Source of the DNA: Arcobacter porcinus
GTDB taxonomy: Bacteria > Campylobacterota > Campylobacteria > Campylobacterales > Arcobacteraceae
Length of the DNA stretch: 64,000 nucleotides
Assembly (NCBI RefSeq): GCF_004299785.2
Contig: NZ_CP036246.2
Coordinates: 744,001-808,000, forward strand
Direction: 5' to 3'
The translations under genes and the position numbers were made by a program. Positions within the stretch are counted from its first letter, which is position 1. Each line of letters begins with the position of its first letter. Below are positions 45,501 to 55,100 of this stretch, in pieces. The notes under the pieces are model-generated. The model saw only the letters and a program-made list of their open reading frames with translations. It searched no databases and was not told the DNA's origin.

Positions 45501-48500
45501 CTTTGCAATATTGCAGAAGCATCAATAAAAACACCAGGAGCATCGATAGTTCCTTGCATCATTTCGTTTGGAGTATTGTAAAAATATAAATCATGGCTAG
45601 AAGCTGTTGCAATAGTTGCATTAAATGAGTTACCATCTGTTCTTCCAGCTCTTCCTATTCTTTGTAAATAATTTGCTCCATTTGGTGGAACAGAACATAA
45701 AACAACTGAACTTAAATCTCCAATATCAATACCCATCTCCAAAGTTGGTGTTGCACTTAAAAGATTTGTTTTCCAAGTCTCATTTTTCTTTCTTTTAATA
45801 AAATCTATCTCAACTTTTTCTCTATCGTTTCTAGCTAATAAACCTGTATGTTCTCGTGGTATAATTCTTTCAACATCTCCAAATTTATATAACTGTTTAT
45901 AGTAACTATCACTTGATATATTTTTTTTATAATTACCTCTACAATTCTTTCTCAAACATTGCATTTCTTCTGCTTTGCTTTCTTGTCTTTTTGCAATTGT
46001 AAGTTTATGTTTACAACTACTACACTCAAACTCACTTGCCCTATTTGTGATAAACAAATTTTCAGGATTTAGAACCCATACACTAGAGCCTTTTACATCT
46101 ATCTCAAGTAAAATTTTTGCATTTACAAGATACGATAATACAACTCTAAATATCTCATTTGTATCTGCCACTAATATACTATTTTCAACAAAATTTGATG
46201 CTACCCAATTATCACACCAACTATTTTTTGAGCTATTTGAAACTTTATCAAACTCTTTAAAAGAACCATTTGTTAGTAATACTGGATTTCGAGAATTGGG
46301 ACTAAACTTAGCCATATAAAACATTCTAGGTTTTAGCTTGTTTATTTGATATACTTCTCCTGCACTATTTATATATGGTTCTATATGAAAACTTTTAATT
46401 GCTCCACTATTTTTTAGATATATTAAAAACCCTAAAATAAATTTCTCCAAATTAGTTTTATCAAGAGTTCTTAAAATCTCAATATCATTTTGTAGTTTTG
46501 TTAAGAGTGGGTTTATAATTTTCTCATAATTATCTATATACATAACAGAAGCTCCACTTCTTTCTAGTGTTCTTCCTATATGTGATTTATAACCATATTC
46601 ACTGTGAATCATCCAATCAATTCTTTTGTCAATTAACTCTATCAATTCATTAGAGTTTTTAAGTTCATCAGTTTTAACTAAATTATCATACTCTCTTAAC
46701 CACTCCATATCTGGTGCGATTAGAGTTGAAACATATACTTTGTCATCTTTAAACTTATTTTTCCAATAGTTACTTACTATTTTTGGAAAATCATTTAAAG
46801 ATACAAAATCTTGATTGTGTTCATCTAATGCTTGTTGAATTGCACTTCTTATTGTAAATTGATAGCTTCTAGCTCCAAAAAAACCAGCTCTTTGTGCAGA
46901 ATCTTGAACACTATCAGAAAATGCTATTAATTTTTTATCATCATTATAAAAACTTGCGAAGTTTTGTCCTATCATAACACTTGTTAAACTAGCTGCTCTT
47001 GAACCTAAAATAGTTAAAGAATTTTTTGCATTACAAAAAGGGCAGTGATGATGACTTTTTCCATTTGTAGCAATATTATCAGACTCTAAAACTTTAATAC
47101 TTCCTATATTTTCATTATCTGTTTCAAATCCACTACTATTTATATAATATATATTTCCTTTAATATTTTTATTGTTTTGCTCAATTGGAAAGATAAATTT
47201 CACTCTTGGGTCATTACTAAAAAAAGCTTGATAAAACAGATCTAAATCATTTATAAGCTCTCCTGTACCACCACTCTTTTTAACACCACCCCAACCCATA
47301 GTATGACAATCTCTACAATGAAGTATTGGATAGTGTTTTATATCCTCTTTTGATTTTAAATCGTGGTCATAATTTAATTTTGGTTTTTCTTCTAAAGTAG
47401 CAACCATTCTTGCTAACTCTCTTAGCCATATTTGAACTTTTACAAACAAAAATGGTGGATAAGAAGAGCCTAATTTTTCATTTTTTGCCCACGATGTGAG
47501 AGCTAAAAGTGAATTTATCATAAAAATAAAAAACTTATCACTTGATTTTATAGGCATACTTCTAATAAATGCATCTATTAACTCTTGTCTTGATTTTATC
47601 TTTGCTTCTAAAGTTTTTATAAGTAGTTTAAAAACATAAAGGTTTTTTAACTCTTTTCCTAGTTCTACTTTAAAAATAGCGTCATTTACATCAATCTTTG
47701 TATCATCTTTGTTAAACCATAGTCTATATTGTGCTTCAATATATTCACTAATATTTTTATAGTTTGAATAATCTAAAACTTCTATATCATTTTGCGTAGG
47801 ATAAAAAATAATATCATCTTTATTGTTTTTAAAAAACTCATCTGTATCTATTCTATACTCTCTTACAATTGAATCATCATCAAACTCTTCATCAAATATA
47901 TCACTCGCAAAATTTCGTATAGGTTTTGTTGAATCTGCTCCTAAAGTTGCCGAAGTTCCTATACAAGCGATTGAAGATTTTTTTACTTTTAGTTTTGCTC
48001 TTACTCTTCTTAATAGTGAAGCTAAATCTGTTCCTTGAGCTCCATCAAATGTATGTATCTCATCAACTGCTATAAATTTTAAAATATCTGTACCAATATT
48101 GTGTTGCCAAATTTTTTGATCTCGTGGTCGCATAAGCATAAAATCTAGCATTTTATAGTTTGTCAAAAGTATATCGGGTGGATTGTCGCAAAGTATATGC
48201 TTGTCTGTTATTACATAATCTTCACTCATTGTTTTTTGTGCATTATCATCGCTACTACCTATATATAATCCTACTCTTATGCCATTTAAATTTTGAGTTT
48301 TTGATATAGTTTTAGCAAATCTTTTAGCCTGATCAGTTGCTAGTGCATTCATAGGATAGATAATAATAGCTTTTATACCTTTTTTATCTTTTGTTTTATA
48401 GCAGTGATTTAAAATAGGAAACATAAATGATTCAGTCTTACCAGAACCTGTCCCAGTTGCGACTAATGTAGATTTTGGATTTTCATCTCCTAATCTTAAA

Positions 48501-48748
48501 AATGCTAACTCTTGATGATAATATGGTTTAAAACTATCATCTAATATATCTGGAAATAAGTTATCTTCCTTTTCTCCATTTTTAAAAGGTAATGCAACAG
48601 AGATATAAGGACCTTTAAAAAGTTTGCCATCTTCTTCTACAAAATTATTCATCATATCAAAAAATAGTGGGCTAGAGCTTGGAAAAGTTGTTGTTAAAAA
48701 ATCTTTTACCCCTGTTATTACTTGACTAGCTAGTATTGATGGTATCAT
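42596..48748 (-). CDS. Giant DUF1998 helicase with C-terminal nuclease-like region (DruE- or DrmA/DrmB-like)
   Basis: The 2050-aa SF2 helicase has Walker A ATGTGSGKT (about residues 97-105), DEIH (about 225), GTSATLG (about 266), SATPTLEMGIDIG (about 1000) and QRIGRAGRTDG (about 1033). Several zinc-finger-like Cys clusters follow (HCRDC, CPFC, CSSC, CDKC with CPKC, CKEC). The DUF1998 signature CEDGCYKCLFAY is near residue 1610. Near residue 1725, ADFVFYP and VVFTDGFAYHE resemble a Vsr/DUF559-type nuclease core. DUF1998 helicases are hallmarks of Druantia (DruE, similar size) and of DISARM, where DrmA and DrmB are separate. It overlaps both neighbours by 1-4 nt. Confidence 0.82.
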   Translation of the reverse strand: MIPSILASQVITGVKDFLTTTFPSSSPLFFDMMNNFVEEDGKLFKGPYISVALPFKNGEKEDNLFPDILDDSFKPYYHQELAFLRLGDENPKSTLVATGTGSGKTESFMFPILNHCYKTKDKKGIKAIIIYPMNALATDQAKRFAKTISKTQNLNGIRVGLYIGSSDDNAQKTMSEDYVITDKHILCDNPPDILLTNYKMLDFMLMRPRDQKIWQHNIGTDILKFIAVDEIHTFDGAQGTDLASLLRRVRAKLKVKKSSIACIGTSATLGADSTKPIRNFASDIFDEEFDDDSIVREYRIDTDEFFKNNKDDIIFYPTQNDIEVLDYSNYKNISEYIEAQYRLWFNKDDTKIDVNDAIFKVELGKELKNLYVFKLLIKTLEAKIKSRQELIDAFIRSMPIKSSDKFFIFMINSLLALTSWAKNEKLGSSYPPFLFVKVQIWLRELARMVATLEEKPKLNYDHDLKSKEDIKHYPILHCRDCHTMGWGGVKKSGGTGELINDLDLFYQAFFSNDPRVKFIFPIEQNNKNIKGNIYYINSSGFETDNENIGSIKVLESDNIATNGKSHHHCPFCNAKNSLTILGSRAASLTSVMIGQNFASFYNDDKKLIAFSDSVQDSAQRAGFFGARSYQFTIRSAIQQALDEHNQDFVSLNDFPKIVSNYWKNKFKDDKVYVSTLIAPDMEWLREYDNLVKTDELKNSNELIELIDKRIDWMIHSEYGYKSHIGRTLERSGASVMYIDNYEKIINPLLTKLQNDIEILRTLDKTNLEKFILGFLIYLKNSGAIKSFHIEPYINSAGEVYQINKLKPRMFYMAKFSPNSRNPVLLTNGSFKEFDKVSNSSKNSWCDNWVASNFVENSILVADTNEIFRVVLSYLVNAKILLEIDVKGSSVWVLNPENLFITNRASEFECSSCKHKLTIAKRQESKAEEMQCLRKNCRGNYKKNISSDSYYKQLYKFGDVERIIPREHTGLLARNDREKVEIDFIKRKKNETWKTNLLSATPTLEMGIDIGDLSSVVLCSVPPNGANYLQRIGRAGRTDGNSFNATIATASSHDLYFYNTPNEMMQGTIDAPGVFIDASAILQRQFLAFCIDKWVSNEKIEQSDLPYKLHIVLTNIKKANTDKFPYTLFRFIDDNADILLKDFFALFGNKLLQTSKEKLIEFAKSNDEQSGLVMNIFEKLEQINQEQINLSNQISSLNKSIKKFEKTEAKDKDYDEKLSNMKSEYEGLRKIALNIKRKQTFEFFADEGLLPNYAFPESGIVLKSVIYRRKESIASNNGQKYDIFTFEYERAGSSAISEFAPSNSFYAGGRKVNIDQIDPNTISEVETWRFCDKCSHTEKITLNEPTACPKCGSEQFSDEGQKKSILRLSSVMATSNDKSSRIKDDSDSRDIKFYTKQLLIDFDKKNIEDAYAIKSDDSLFGFEFISKVNFKEINFGETTLVGNDISIANKSVPRAGFVICKECGKVQFGKPTDSGFKGDNHTFICKIDDKTEAKNYFESLYLYREFDSEAIRLLLPITSFEIDDEKMHSLIASIHMGLKLYFKGSVEHLRVGIYDEIDNVNESSKRYLVLYDTVPGGTGYLKQLIIDKNPLFEVLELANSNIKKCDCEDGCYKCLFAYKNNFDRPLISKNKAQNIIDMILKDKNKLEKIDSVSDINQDTLSESMLEEIFLSKIKNLATTFKKDMLRGRSGYIVEFDNKYRYDLLQQVSLTQDDNVAVYSKADFVFYPKNSNLKPIVVFTDGFAYHEKRVDIDSSQRLAIAKSGKFIVWTLTWEDVNEFNKSKPNYSFENFLLHKDLNLIVVNKSFPNFKNYKDKTNFELLLELLKSSDYGEFNNLATGIVTGFLKAQIELKSFIDLIPNSLRDDFSDEINYFGHKIETDSSKLISIAKADDLMKNQLSNIVFIIFINDNDDFTFALWAGILRLYNLLQFNQNSLLISKKALENELYDEIDMNLGVKEHFSKEWEIIYNDVIDNSVKDFVKKLSKDSKIPLPTVGEDLVNKQGVIVAEAELLWSEYNMALILEDNNLKLDGIKIFTLNNLEELKNELLKRVV

Positions 48749-50463
48749 TTATTTTCCTCATAGTAAGTGTTTTTTCCACTACTTATTTTAATAATTTTTC
48801 CATCTTTAGACATATTTCTTAATATTTCACGAGCTCTACTCTCTTTTACATTTAAAAGTGTTTCAATATCTTCTCTTCTTATCAAACCTTTTTCTTGAAT
48901 ATAATTTAAAACCAACTTTTCTGCTTCCGACGGTATTCCGACGGTTTCCGACGGTGTTGTACCGTCGGTATTTATAAAACTCTTATTTATATAATATTTC
49001 GTGCCTCTTCCAACTCCTTCAGAAATCAGCAATTTCTTATCTACAAGTTTTTTTAATATTTTTGATGTATCTGCTGAATGAATTGCACCAATATCAGATA
49101 ATCTAATATTTGAAACTTCATCATCAACTGTTGCTAAAATTAGTGCCAATCTTGAATCTTTATCAAGGTTTATATACTCTTTACCAAATCTATTTTCAAG
49201 TTCTTCTTGAATTTCCTTTGGAAAAAGTGAAATTGTAGGCATAAAAAGTGTTGTTGTTTCAAGGCTAGTATTCTCTTCAAGATATGGAAATTGCCAATGC
49301 TGTTCTTTCCAAGCTCTTAGCATTTTTGTAAAACCTGAACCTGCTTGTTCTCCCATACCAATATATTGGAACATTTTTTGTAAAGTTCTATTTCTACAAT
49401 CACTATGTCCACCTTTGAAAGCTTCCTCTTTTGATACTCTTAAAAGCCCTGAATTTCTAAAGCTAAAGCCTTTTGGATGTTTAACGATTAAAATACCAAT
49501 TCTTCCACTATAATTTGCATGTATCAAACTATTTATAAGAGCTTCTCTTATAGCTTCGTGAATATTTGACTCATCAACTCTTTGAAAAGAATCTTTTAGT
49601 TTAAAAGGTACTTTGAGTTCTGAACTTAGTTTTCTATAAACTTTTTGGCTAAATTCAAAAAGATTTCCACTCCAAGTACCATCTGTTGTAACTCTATCAA
49701 TCCATCTATCTTCAGCATTTTCAGTTTGTTCTTGATAATCAACCAAATAGTTTGGTACTCCATCAAGTATTGACCTAAATTTACCAAACATCAAAAGCCC
49801 AGCAAGAGTTAATCCCTCTTGATTTGTTTTTCTATCTTTTTTATAAGCCCCAATTTGAGTTAAAAACTCTTTATCATCAAGCTCTATCCAAGGATGATTT
49901 AATTTTGTGGATTTGTAAATATTTCTATATGAATTTAGACTATTACTATCTACATCTTCCATAGTAAAACCTTCTACGATAAAAGTATCATTTGACTCAT
50001 TTAGAGCATCGGCTAAAAGGTGTTTTACTATATCTTCATTTGCTTTTATATCTGAATCATGGTATCTAAGATATGTTCCAGTTAGTGGATTTTGTCCAAT
50101 ATAGATTGGTTTTAAAGTTCTAGCAACTCGTGGAATATGAAGCAAAATTAGTTTTTTATTTTCACACTCGATAAGTTCTAAATCAGATTCTTTTAATATA
50201 TTTTTATTTACTTTTTGGGGATTATTTATTGTTGTCCAAAAGTCTTTTTGGGCTTTATCTATATCTTTTATTCCCAAAAACTCCAAACTACCGTCTTTTA
50301 ACTCTTTTGCACCAAGAAGAATTTTTCCACCATCACTATTTGCCATAGAGCTATAACTCTCCCAAAGTTCTTTTGGTATCTCTCCATTTCCACTTTGTCC
50401 TTGAGCTGATTTTGCTTCAAATTGATAGTTTTCTCTAAGTTCTGATAGTTCTTCACAAGTCAT
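48745..50463 (-). CDS. AlbA_2/Schlafen-type ATP-binding protein with C-terminal winged helix
   Basis: The 572-aa protein has an N-terminal AlbA_2 (divergent Schlafen) domain: YQFEAKSA, then MANSDGGKILLGAKEL (about residues 36-51). A GHKL-like ATP-binding region follows (about 300-410, with NIHEAIREALINSLIHANY, FRNSGLLRV, GEQAGSGFTKML). Two helix-turn-helix segments occupy the C-terminus (SNIRLSDIGAIHSADTSKIL and RREDIETLLNVKESRAREIL). This AlbA_2-HATPase_c_4 form is common beside phage-defence loci. Before the last domain lies a GC-rich repeat (CCGACGGT). It overlaps both neighbours by ATGA. Confidence 0.85.
   Translation of the reverse strand: MTCEELSELRENYQFEAKSAQGQSGNGEIPKELWESYSSMANSDGGKILLGAKELKDGSLEFLGIKDIDKAQKDFWTTINNPQKVNKNILKESDLELIECENKKLILLHIPRVARTLKPIYIGQNPLTGTYLRYHDSDIKANEDIVKHLLADALNESNDTFIVEGFTMEDVDSNSLNSYRNIYKSTKLNHPWIELDDKEFLTQIGAYKKDRKTNQEGLTLAGLLMFGKFRSILDGVPNYLVDYQEQTENAEDRWIDRVTTDGTWSGNLFEFSQKVYRKLSSELKVPFKLKDSFQRVDESNIHEAIREALINSLIHANYSGRIGILIVKHPKGFSFRNSGLLRVSKEEAFKGGHSDCRNRTLQKMFQYIGMGEQAGSGFTKMLRAWKEQHWQFPYLEENTSLETTTLFMPTISLFPKEIQEELENRFGKEYINLDKDSRLALILATVDDEVSNIRLSDIGAIHSADTSKILKKLVDKKLLISEGVGRGTKYYINKSFINTDGTTPSETVGIPSEAEKLVLNYIQEKGLIRREDIETLLNVKESRAREILRNMSKDGKIIKISSGKNTYYEENK
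48930..48977 (-). repeat. GC-rich CCGACGGT micro-repeat inside the AlbA_2 protein gene
   Basis: CCGACGGT occurs three times at 10-12-nt spacing, and once more reversed (ACCGTCGGT), within about 48 bp. On the coding strand the frame gives the linker TTPSETVGIPSEAEK. The GC content is far above the surrounding sequence. Copy-number changes not in multiples of three would break the last domain. Confidence 0.7.
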
Positions 50464-52094
50464 AAATTATCCTCTATATTTGGTAAATATTCAAAAAATA
50501 CATTTTTAATTTCATCTTTTTCAATATTTTTGATAACAGTTGAAATGTAACGCTCTTTATGCATTCCAAATATTCCTGATACTTTCACAACTAATCCTTT
50601 GTTATCAATCAGACAAATAATTTTTGAAATATCATTTTCATTTTTTAGTGCATCTAAAGATGATATTGTTTCTGAAATAAGATTATCAACATCAATAGTA
50701 TTTATATAATCATCATATTTACTCTTAAAATCTTCATCATGTTTTGGTTTTGGGAATTTACTCAACAAATCAGAGGTTTTTTTATAAATTATATTTTGAA
50801 TTAATTTATCTAAATTTCCTTCAAATGTAGTAGATATAATATTTTGAATTTCACTTAAAATATCTTCTTTACTCTTGTCAAAATGAAGACCACCTATACT
50901 TAAAATACTATAAATCTCTGCAGCTATTTTTGGTAAACAAAATAAATTTTCAACCTCTAAAACATCTATAGTATATACACCTTTGTTGTTAAGTAATTCT
51001 ATTTCGTTTTCTGTTCTAAAATCTTTATCAATAATTCCTATAGGTTGAATATTATGAAGTGTCCACTCCTTTTTATAAGAGCTAACCATTTCTATTACAG
51101 CACTACAAGATTTTAGTGGTATGATTGTATATTTATCATAAAGTTTTGAATACAACTTATAATCCAAACTTCCTTTTTCACCTTCTATAAATAACACTGG
51201 TTTTCTTGAGCCCATAATTTCAAAATGTATCTGGTTAAACTCTTCATTGTTATCAAAATCTATCTCATCAAAATCCCAAGTTTCTTTACCATCAAAGCTT
51301 TTAATCCAAACTCTTTTACTACCAAATCTCTCTTTTGCAAAATCCAAATCATGTGTAATATAAAATATAGATATATCATCTCTTAATTTTTCCAATTCGT
51401 CCCATAAGGGATTTAAAATTGACTTATGTATATGTATTTCTGGTTCATCAACTATTAAAATAAAATTAGGTTCAACACTTAAAACTTGCCCGATTAGATA
51501 GATTATTACTCTTTCTCCATCGCTAAGCTCTGTTCCTATATAACTTTCTGATTCTTTTTTTACTAATATTTTTTGGTCAAAAAACTCTATTTGTCTATGT
51601 GGTAATAATTTATTCCATAAATCAATAAGTTTTTCAATATTTGATGATGGTTTAAAATCATTTGTAATTGTTGCACCAGTATTTTCAGAAACTTTTTTTG
51701 CTAATATTTCATTTCGTAAATTTTGTTCAGAATACAACATTGATAATAAATGGTTATAGTCATTTAATAATCCAGTTGTAAACTTTCCACTTTGCCACCT
51801 TTGATTTGATTTTGCTTGAGAAGTATATCTATCCAAATAATCTGGCTGTTGTCCTTGAAAATCACTACCATAATATAAAAATTTTTGAGATTTTTCAAAA
51901 GATTTTAAAGATATTTCTTGATTAAAAGACAAATTTCTTTGTGCAGAGATTCTATGTACTTCTTTAGGATTTTTATTTTCTATCCAAGCACCCAATCTAC
52001 TTTTCCCAGAGCCATTTGCCCCTATAAAAACTATTGTTTTTTCATATTCAATATTAACTAATTCACCATTTTTTAATAAATCTATTTTGTTCAT
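50460..52094 (-). CDS. AAA/ABC-type ATPase fused to a DUF4435 (TOPRIM-like) domain
   Basis: The 544-aa protein has an SMC-like ATPase N-terminus: Walker A GANGSGKSRLG (about residues 25-35), signature-like LSDGERVIIYL (about 190), Walker B FILIVDEPEIHIH (about 213) and YITHDLDFA. The C-terminal half, FIEGEKGSLDYKLYSKLY (about 303) then GIIDKDFRTENE and VLEVENLF, fits DUF4435, a TOPRIM-related domain. This is the ATPase plus DUF4435 pairing of PARIS (AriA and AriB), here in one chain, and resembles OLD nucleases. In DISARM such a protein is not a core part. It starts 19 nt after the preceding gene. Confidence 0.78.
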   Translation of the reverse strand: MNKIDLLKNGELVNIEYEKTIVFIGANGSGKSRLGAWIENKNPKEVHRISAQRNLSFNQEISLKSFEKSQKFLYYGSDFQGQQPDYLDRYTSQAKSNQRWQSGKFTTGLLNDYNHLLSMLYSEQNLRNEILAKKVSENTGATITNDFKPSSNIEKLIDLWNKLLPHRQIEFFDQKILVKKESESYIGTELSDGERVIIYLIGQVLSVEPNFILIVDEPEIHIHKSILNPLWDELEKLRDDISIFYITHDLDFAKERFGSKRVWIKSFDGKETWDFDEIDFDNNEEFNQIHFEIMGSRKPVLFIEGEKGSLDYKLYSKLYDKYTIIPLKSCSAVIEMVSSYKKEWTLHNIQPIGIIDKDFRTENEIELLNNKGVYTIDVLEVENLFCLPKIAAEIYSILSIGGLHFDKSKEDILSEIQNIISTTFEGNLDKLIQNIIYKKTSDLLSKFPKPKHDEDFKSKYDDYINTIDVDNLISETISSLDALKNENDISKIICLIDNKGLVVKVSGIFGMHKERYISTVIKNIEKDEIKNVFFEYLPNIEDNL

Positions 52095-52113
52095 CTATTT
52101 ACCTTTAAAATAA

Positions 52114-55100
52114 TTACTCATTAACAATTACTCCTAAATCAACTCCACCAACCTCTTTTAGATAACTTTCTGTAACCCCAATTAAAGTTTGGATAGTATC
52201 ATTAGTATTTTGTTTTGACAAACCAGGTTGAACAATAAATATCTCAAATTTCATAGGTTTTATATTTTTAGCAATTTTTAACAATCTCTCCAAATCTTCT
52301 TTTGAACCTTTTTCAATTCTACTTCTTTCATTACCATTTTTACTTTTGATTTCTCTTCTTAATAATCTTTCAAAAAATTCTACACCACTTTTATGTTTCC
52401 AAATAATTGATTTTTGTGCTTGTCCACAAACTTCATAAAAATCAGATACACGTTGTCCAACACTATCTCCATGTGCAAACTTTAGGTGATAAAATTGAAT
52501 TAATATTACATCATCTTTTTCTTTTATAGTAACTATGTCTGCTATTTCTCCTGAACCGTCATCATCATAAATAATATCAAAATCAAAAGTTTTCAATCTT
52601 TTAATAGTCACATATTGAATAGAATCAATTATTAACGGATTGACACCCTGAGACTCTTTTCCTATATCAACACCATTCCAATTCCAATCAATGAGTTTTT
52701 CAGCTGGATATGCTTGAATTAATTGTTTAAGTTCTACATACTTTATCCCTTGAAGAGAAGAACCATCAGCAAACCAAATCATTGGAGGATTATCTTTAAA
52801 ATATTCTACTAAAGAACATTTTTTATTGCCAATTTGTATATCAATATTTTCAGATGAAATTTTACTAAAATTAAATTTACCATATGTTTCTCCAGTCGTT
52901 GCATCAACTTTTTTAGCTATTGTTTGTTCAAAGCTTATTTCTTTATCAGGAGTTGTTAAAGAGAAAACTATTTTTCCTTTTTGCAGAGTATCAATTGATA
53001 AACTTAAATCTATCACATTTATTTTAGAGCCATCAATCTCTACATTTTTCTTATTATCTGAATATTCATAGTAACTTTCATCCCAATCTATCGATACCGC
53101 ATGTTTATTTGGAATACAATCCATATATTTGGGTATGAGAGTATCTTTTAGTATTTGATTAGGGTCTATGTTGGGATCTATCATTTTTGAACCTATCACA
53201 TCACACCATTTTACATAATCGTTTAAAGAACCTCTTGCATAGCTCCAAATTCTTCCTTTATAAGAGCAACCTAAAGATATTTTATTACCATCATCATAAC
53301 CTGATCCAAATACAAATGCTTTTTGAGATTTTGTTTGTGCAGTTTTAGATATTGCTTCTTCAATATCAGAACCTGTAAGCATCCTAAATCTTATATGTTT
53401 ATTCATCCACTCTTTTAAGCCCACATTTTGTAATGAAACTCTTAAGATATTATGAAAAATCTTAAAAACATTAAGTTCATTTAATATAATAGCCTCGTTA
53501 TTTAATATATAATTTGCAACCTCTTTATATAAGCTTGATTTATCTGAAGAATGTATATACAATAATTTATTACTATCATCATAATATAAAACCATTAAAT
53601 TCCATTGAAATTCATATATATCATGGTAATTTACCCAATCCATATTTTTCTTATCAGCATAAATAAATACTAAAGTATTTTTTGATTCATTTATATATTC
53701 AAACTTATACTGGAATTTATCATATCCTTTAAGTCCACTTTTATATTTTTTCAAATTAAATGAACTTGAATTGTTTTTATATACAACTGTACTCATTGCC
53801 ATGTTTATATTTTGAAAGGGTATTGTTGCTTCATCAATATTTGAAAAACCTTTTAGAAATTCATCTAACTCAATTTTTTCTTCAGTCTTTCCAGTACTTA
53901 ATTCTGATAATAACAAATTCCAATCAGAATCCATAGCATATAAAGAATCTAATTCTTCCTTTACTTTCACATCTGCTAAATTTGCAATAAATGTGGCATT
54001 ACCAAGCTTTTTATCAAAAGAAGTTCTAGTAAAACGACCTGCAAATTGTAAAGTAACTGGTAGGCTTTTTCTTATGTCATGAAATGCTGCAATTTTTAAC
54101 TGAGGTAAATCAAAACCTTCCCCTAGCATATCTACAGCTACTATTATTTTATGTTTAGAATTAACTATTGAATCCATAGTTTCTTTTTTATTTGGGATTG
54201 AAGAATGAATCAATACTGGGTTTAAGTCAGTATATTTTTCATATAACTTAAAAACTTCTTCAGCTCGTTTCTTATTTTCACATCTTGCCATTAGAATATG
54301 TTCATATCCTTGTGAAAAATCATCTCTTAATTGTTGTACAGCTTTTTCTGCAATTAAAATATCTCCCTTTTCAAGTTCATACTCTCTTATTGGAGAAAAA
54401 CTAATAGATTTAAAATAGCCTTGTTCTTGAGCTTTTTTTAATGGAAAATTAAAAATTATATCACCTTCTAATCTCTTTCCATCATTTCTAAATGGAGTTG
54501 CAGTAAACTGAAGAATAGTTTTTTCTTTAAAAAAATCTCTTATTCTTGACCAAGAACTAGCTTGGCTATGATGAGCCTCATCTATAAATAAATATTCATA
54601 CTCTTTAGCTATTGTTTCTAATTTATCTTTATCATAACTTGACAATAGGTTCATTGTCGTTACTGTTATATTGCAGTTTTTAATAAATTCTTCTAATTCA
54701 GCTAAAGAAGAAAAATTTTCATTTAAAATTCCAACTTTTGGATTTAGAGCTGAACTATTTATAATACCAAATTCTTTTAAAAGCCCCAGTGTATAAAATT
54801 TATTAAATATTTGAGTCCTCAATGCATCCGATGGTACAGTAATTAAAATTTTCTTACATTTATTTGCAATGAGAACTGAAAGCATTGTTTCTGTTTTTCC
54901 TGTACCTGTTGGCATTACAACTATTCCCATTTTTTTAGAAACTTTAAAATGACTCAATATAGAATATAGTGCAGCAATTTGTGGTTCTCTCAAACCTTTA
55001 ATATCTTGTTCTAAGTCCTCTTCTACAAAATTAAATTGTTTATCCCACGACTTAATAACACCTTCTGTAGTATGATTTGCTAATAAAGGATGCTTTATCC

